From Deltaproteobacteria bacterium Ga0077539 (GTDB lineage: Bacteria > Myxococcota_A > Polyangia > Polyangiales > Ga0077539), in contig LNEO01000249.1 of assembly GCA_001465015.1 (NCBI GenBank), forward strand, positions 1-64,000: a stretch of DNA of 64,000 nt, read 5' to 3'. Made by a program: the position numbers and the translations under genes. How positions within the stretch are numbered: the first letter of the stretch is position 1; each line of letters starts with the position of its first letter. The notes under the pieces were generated by a model. That model saw nothing but the letters and a program-made list of their open reading frames with translations, did not search any database and was not told the origin of the DNA. Below, piece after piece: positions 60,637 to 64,000 of this stretch.

Positions 60637-60789
60637 GCGGCTCCGCCTTCGGTTGGCGACACGCGCCCGAGTGAGCTCGTGGCGTGTCTTCTTCCAACCT
60701 TCGGCTCCGAATGAACGCGGCTCCGCCTTCGGTTGGCGACACGCGCCCGAGTGAGCTCGTGGCGTGTCTTCTTCCAACCTTCGGCTCCG
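60637..60789. repeat. Tandem pair of hairpin repeat units
   Basis: Two identical 73-bp units (60637-60709 and 60717-60789) with an 80-bp period. Each can form a hairpin: GGTTGG/CCAACC, GACACGC/GCGTGTC, with a TTCTT bulge on the right arm and a 17-base loop. They lie in the gap between the convergent genes ending at 60607 and 60792, 29 bp after one stop and 2 bp from the other. They match 9305-9364 in inverted orientation and the 18711 element more loosely. Confidence 0.9.
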
Positions 60790-60791
60790 CG

Positions 60792-61493
60792 CTAGCGCGC
60801 GTGGGTCACGGTCGCTTGCTTGCTCGTGGGGGGCGGACAACTCGTCACCGCCGTCGCTGCGACGAGCATCGTTCGCGTGAAATCCACCAGCGTGTTGCCC
60901 GTGATCCGCATGCGAAAGGCCGCCCCGATTCCTGATCGGATCGTCGCCGCCCAGTGCACGAGGAGGATCCGGCCGGGCGACGCCGCGTAGCCCGCGAGCG
61001 CTGCTCCTTCGACCACCGTCTCGATCGCGGCGCCGCGAGGCGTGCTCCAACGAACGCGCCCTCCCGCCGACCTTCGCGCGAGCGTGTTGGCGATGTCCTC
61101 CGCTTCGTCCTGCGCGCGAAACGCAGTCCGCTGCGAGTCGACCGGCGCGAGGCGCCGCAATCTCCGCGCGAACGCTCGCTCGCCGACGCGCTCGAGAGCC
61201 ATCGGAGCGAGCACGCGCAGCATGTGATCTGCGATCACGTAGCCCACCGGAGCGTCCGAGAAGTTCGCGCTCTGCACGCCCGTCGTGTTGCGCAGGTCGA
61301 CCGACGCGAGCGCGACTTGAAAACCGGTGACCTGTCCCAACGCGAACGAGCGCACGGACTCGAGCGCCGGATTCGGGGTGACGCATCGCGTTTGCGCATG
61401 CGCTGCGCGCGCGGGCGCGAGGAGGGCGATCAGTCCTGCCAACGCCCAGAGCGCGAACACACGCCGACTCCACATGGAAGAGGTTCGTAGCAT
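60792..61493 (-). CDS. Secreted protein of unknown function
   Basis: 233 residues with a signal peptide (about 1-34: two Arg, a Leu/Ala core, then AAHAQT). The mature part is alpha/beta-like with no motif recognised; landmarks are SFALGQVTGFQVALASVDLR and a C-terminal CPPPTSK. An in-frame ATG at codon 7 (61475) is an alternative start. Divergent from the lipase-like gene by 81 bp. Confidence 0.7.
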   Translation of the reverse strand: MLRTSSMWSRRVFALWALAGLIALLAPARAAHAQTRCVTPNPALESVRSFALGQVTGFQVALASVDLRNTTGVQSANFSDAPVGYVIADHMLRVLAPMALERVGERAFARRLRRLAPVDSQRTAFRAQDEAEDIANTLARRSAGGRVRWSTPRGAAIETVVEGAALAGYAASPGRILLVHWAATIRSGIGAAFRMRITGNTLVDFTRTMLVAATAVTSCPPPTSKQATVTHAR

Positions 61494-61574
61494 GTTCGTC
61501 GGACTGCGCTATCGACGCGCGATCCGGCGCGCTCGACGCGCCACCGACGGCCGCGACAACGTATCGTCGGGGGC

Positions 61575-63818
61575 ATGCAGCACCTTCGACGCGCACGGCT
61601 CGTCACCGCGCTCCTCACAGCGGCCCTCTCGGCGTGCTCGCAGCCGATGGCATCGCCAGACGTCGCGCCGATCGACGCGGCGATGTTCGATGGCGAGGGC
61701 GATGTCACGGACGCGACGCTCGACGGGGCGGAGACCGCCGCGCGAGAGTCGACGCTCGTCGCGCGATTCGAGCCAGAGCCCGTCATGGGCGCGACCGTGC
61801 CCGCGCCAGGGATGGTTCCCTTTCCGTCCAACGTCTACCTCGAGGCGGATGGGACGGTGCTCGACGCGCTGCCGAACTTTCGTGCGCTGCGCATGCCGCA
61901 GCGAAACGAAGTGCTGACCGATGGCTTTCGTGACCTCGACGGGTTCGGTCGCAACGCAGGCGCGATGTTCGTGATCGACGGCGTCGCGCCGCTCGACGGC
62001 GATCCGCTGCCCGAGGTCGACAGCGCGACGCTTCCCCAGGATGCAGTGAGCGCGCTGGCTCCCGACGCGACGGCGTTGATCTTCGATCTCGACCCGAGCG
62101 TGCCTTCGTCGATGGCTCGCGTTCCAGCGGTCGCTGGCTGGCACAGGCTCTTTCGGACGATCACGGTCATGCCAGACGGCGTCGCGCTCAAGCCCGGCAG
62201 GACGTACGCCTTCGTGCTCACGACGGGGGTTCGCGCTTCGGGCGCTGGATCCGTGGCGCTCCGCGCGTCTCCTGCGTTTGTCGCGCTGCGCGACGGCGGG
62301 GCTGCGGCGCGACAGACGAACGCCGGGCGGGTCTATGGTCCCGCGATCGACCGCGCGCTCGCGCTGCTCGGCGCAGGGTTCGATCGCACGAGGCTCGCTG
62401 CGCTCACGGTGATCACGACGCAGACGCGGCACAGGCAGCTTCGATCGGCGGCGGACGCGATTCGCGCTGGTCGCGTGCGGCCTGCTCCGACGCTCGTGAC
62501 CGACGCGATGACGGCGCGACCCTACACGGTCGTGCGCTTCGGACGCAGCGCGCACCCAGGATGGACCGCGACGCTCGAGGCGTGGCTCGGAACTCCGCGC
62601 CGAGCCATGGACGGATCGCACCTGCCCGGCGAGCCGACGGCCGAAGTCGAAGGAGCCTCCGTCGGCCTCGCGCACGACGCGATCGGAGCGGTGATGACCG
62701 CCGTGTTCGAGGCGCCGGACTTTCGCGGCGCGGACGGGCGCATCGCGTATGCAGCGGACGGGACGCCGCGCGCCACCCGCGCGGACCAACGCATTCCCGT
62801 CACCATCGTCTTGCCGAGGGGGCCGGTGCCCGCTGGAGGATTTCCCGTCGTGCAGTGGGGGCACGGGTTGGGAAACCACCGAAAGTCCATCCTGGTGCTC
62901 GCCAACGAGCTCGCTCGACGAGGCATCGCCACGGTCGCGATCGATCACATCACGTTCGGTCAGCGCGCCTATCCGACGGACACGACGACGATCTTCAACG
63001 GGACCTATCGAGGCCCCGACGGAATCGGCGATCGCCCCGACTATCCGCCGGGCGAGTTCTTCGGAAACCTCGAGAGCATGGTGGCCTTTCGCGACAACCT
63101 CCGGCAGGCAGCGCTCGACCAGGTGCAGCTTCGGCGACTCGTCACCAACCCCGCCCTCGATCTCTCGTGGGTGGCCGCCGAATACGGCGGCGTCGCTCCG
63201 ACCCTCGATCGAACCCGCGTCGGTTACGCCGGCGATTCGCTCGGTGGAATCATCGGAACGCTCTACAGCTCCGTCGAGCCCGACGTAAACCCGGTCCTGC
63301 TCAACGTCCCGGGCGGCGCGTTCTTCACCGCCGTCGGCGCCGACGCTCCGACGCTCAACGGGCTGCTCAACTTGATTTCTGGGGTCTTCGGTAGCCCGCG
63401 CGCGCCGATGGATCGCTTCAACCCGCTCGCCAACGTGCTGCAGGCCGTCGTCGACGGCGCGGATCCGGCTTCGCTGGCCGCAGAAATCACCGCTCCCCCG
63501 TCGGGTCGACCGCACGACGTGTGGGTGGTCGCCTCGCTCTGGGACGAGATCATCTCCAATCGCTCGACCGCGCTGCTCGCGCGAGAAATGGGGCTGCCGC
63601 AGCTCGCTCCTGCGCTCGTTTCTGCGGCGGGCCTCACGGTGCTCGACGGACCAGCGAGGGCCAACCTCCGCGAGGGCGCGACGGGGGCCTTCTCGCAACT
63701 TTCTCCGTCCACCCACGGCGCCAACATCGCCTCGCGGTACGGAGTGCGCACCTTCGCGACGCCGTTTCCTCGGGAGGGCGAGGCCGATCGCTTTCCTCGC
63801 GCGGTCGCGCCGTTTTGA
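61575..63818 (+). CDS. Lipase-like alpha/beta-hydrolase lipoprotein, ended by an in-frame TGA
   Basis: 747 residues up to TGA 63816-63818. The lipobox is ALSAC (Cys21), then an Asp/Ala-rich linker. The N-terminal beta domain (about 60-300) and the catalytic domain (about 400-720) resemble bacterial extracellular lipases: HGLGNHRKS oxyanion region and Ser555 in the GxSxG-type GDSLGG. The same frame stays open and protein-like after the TGA to the window end, so the gene may be interrupted. Confidence 0.8.
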   Translation: MQHLRRARLVTALLTAALSACSQPMASPDVAPIDAAMFDGEGDVTDATLDGAETAARESTLVARFEPEPVMGATVPAPGMVPFPSNVYLEADGTVLDALPNFRALRMPQRNEVLTDGFRDLDGFGRNAGAMFVIDGVAPLDGDPLPEVDSATLPQDAVSALAPDATALIFDLDPSVPSSMARVPAVAGWHRLFRTITVMPDGVALKPGRTYAFVLTTGVRASGAGSVALRASPAFVALRDGGAAARQTNAGRVYGPAIDRALALLGAGFDRTRLAALTVITTQTRHRQLRSAADAIRAGRVRPAPTLVTDAMTARPYTVVRFGRSAHPGWTATLEAWLGTPRRAMDGSHLPGEPTAEVEGASVGLAHDAIGAVMTAVFEAPDFRGADGRIAYAADGTPRATRADQRIPVTIVLPRGPVPAGGFPVVQWGHGLGNHRKSILVLANELARRGIATVAIDHITFGQRAYPTDTTTIFNGTYRGPDGIGDRPDYPPGEFFGNLESMVAFRDNLRQAALDQVQLRRLVTNPALDLSWVAAEYGGVAPTLDRTRVGYAGDSLGGIIGTLYSSVEPDVNPVLLNVPGGAFFTAVGADAPTLNGLLNLISGVFGSPRAPMDRFNPLANVLQAVVDGADPASLAAEITAPPSGRPHDVWVVASLWDEIISNRSTALLAREMGLPQLAPALVSAAGLTVLDGPARANLREGATGAFSQLSPSTHGANIASRYGVRTFATPFPREGEADRFPRAVAPF

Positions 63819-64000
63819 ATCCGTCAGCCGATCGTCGGCTATCAGCGCGCGATCGGCGAGTACTTCGCCAGCGCTTTCGCTGGCCGTACGACGATTTCGC
63901 TCGGGTCGCTCACGGTCCTCGACGACACCGACGACGATGGCTTCACGGCAAGCGAAGAGCGCGCCGCCTCGACGTCGGACAACGACCCGAGCTCGCATCC
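63819..64000 (+). pseudogene. In-frame continuation beyond the TGA (gene remnant or misread stop)
   Basis: Directly after TGA, in the same frame, the translation reads IRQPIVGYQRAIGEYFASAF and then an Asp-rich stretch DDTDDDGFTASEERA like the thrombospondin type 3 loops of other surface proteins in this window. There is no start codon to open a new gene here. It is best read as the C-terminal part of the lipase-like protein, cut off by a nonsense change or by a base error. The window ends before its stop. Confidence 0.6.

Noticed and set aside
61509-63998. An 829-codon minus-strand frame opposite the lipase-like gene
   Set aside because: The plus strand has the lipobox and GDSLGG. The minus frame is Arg-rich with no recognisable domain.

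Overview
This is a gene-dense, high-GC (roughly two-thirds G+C by eye) chromosomal window with Myxococcota character, closest in style to Polyangia/Sandaracinaceae-like genomes. Pointers are: surface proteins with C-terminal MYXO-CTERM-like tags (Cys pair, hydrophobic segment, Arg cluster); lipoproteins with Asp-Thr-Gly-Val spacer repeats; a FrzS/AglZ-type pseudo-receiver coiled-coil protein; two tandem RCC1-repeat lipoproteins; prepilin genes behind a sigma-54-type promoter; and a large hybrid histidine kinase. No rRNA, insertion sequence, prophage or CRISPR array was seen. One tRNA (Pro, GGG) is present.

Layout. 1-6 kb: the end of a MutS2/Smr protein, a repeat lipoprotein, then a lipid block (acyl-CoA ligase, aldehyde dehydrogenase, PlsC-like acyltransferase) and a Tat-exported DODA-type dioxygenase. 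6.9-10.9 kb: a minus-strand accessory cassette of GAF protein, cytoplasmic subtilase (GTGA overlap), sigma-region-2-like protein, an unknown protein and a small membrane protein. 11-16 kb: transglutaminase/TPR protein, FrzS/AglZ-like protein, HEAT-like protein. 16.4-23.4 kb: PhaR, an ECF sigma/anti-sigma pair, then the conserved pheS-pheT-ihfA-merR block and tRNA-Pro. 23.5-33.3 kb: radical SAM protein, dienoyl-CoA isomerase, paired RCC1 lipoproteins, surE-apt-2OG oxygenase-argS, and a stand-alone E2 catalytic domain. 33.3-35.3 kb: three prepilin-like genes. 35.4-46.9 kb: NYN RNase, MYXO-CTERM protein, GST, esterase, GIDE-like protein, a bacterial TrmY homologue behind a 955-residue membrane protein, a Cys-peptidase-like protein, and an acyltransferase/SDR pair. 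46.9-64 kb: endoglycoceramidase-like GH5, a disintegrin-repeat MYXO-CTERM protein, a large repeat lipoprotein, carotenoid oxygenase, hybrid kinase, unknown proteins, and a lipase-like lipoprotein whose frame continues past an in-frame TGA to the window end.

The most novel signal is a dispersed intergenic hairpin element. Copies lie at 9262-9371, 18711-18810 and 60637-60789, with a possible relative at 48563-48603. Both arms change together between copies (GACACGC/GCGTGTC against GAAACGC/GCGTTTC; GGTTGG/CCAACC against CGTTGG/CCAACG), so the fold rather than the exact sequence appears to be conserved. Other leads are the GAF-subtilase-sigma-like cassette, the bacterial TrmY, and the sigma-54-type promoter in the prepilin cluster.

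Starts were chosen by ribosome-binding site, signal peptide and overlap. Some lipoproteins clearly use TTG starts behind strong Shine-Dalgarno sites (26947, 54701). All functional names rest on motif reading, without database searches.
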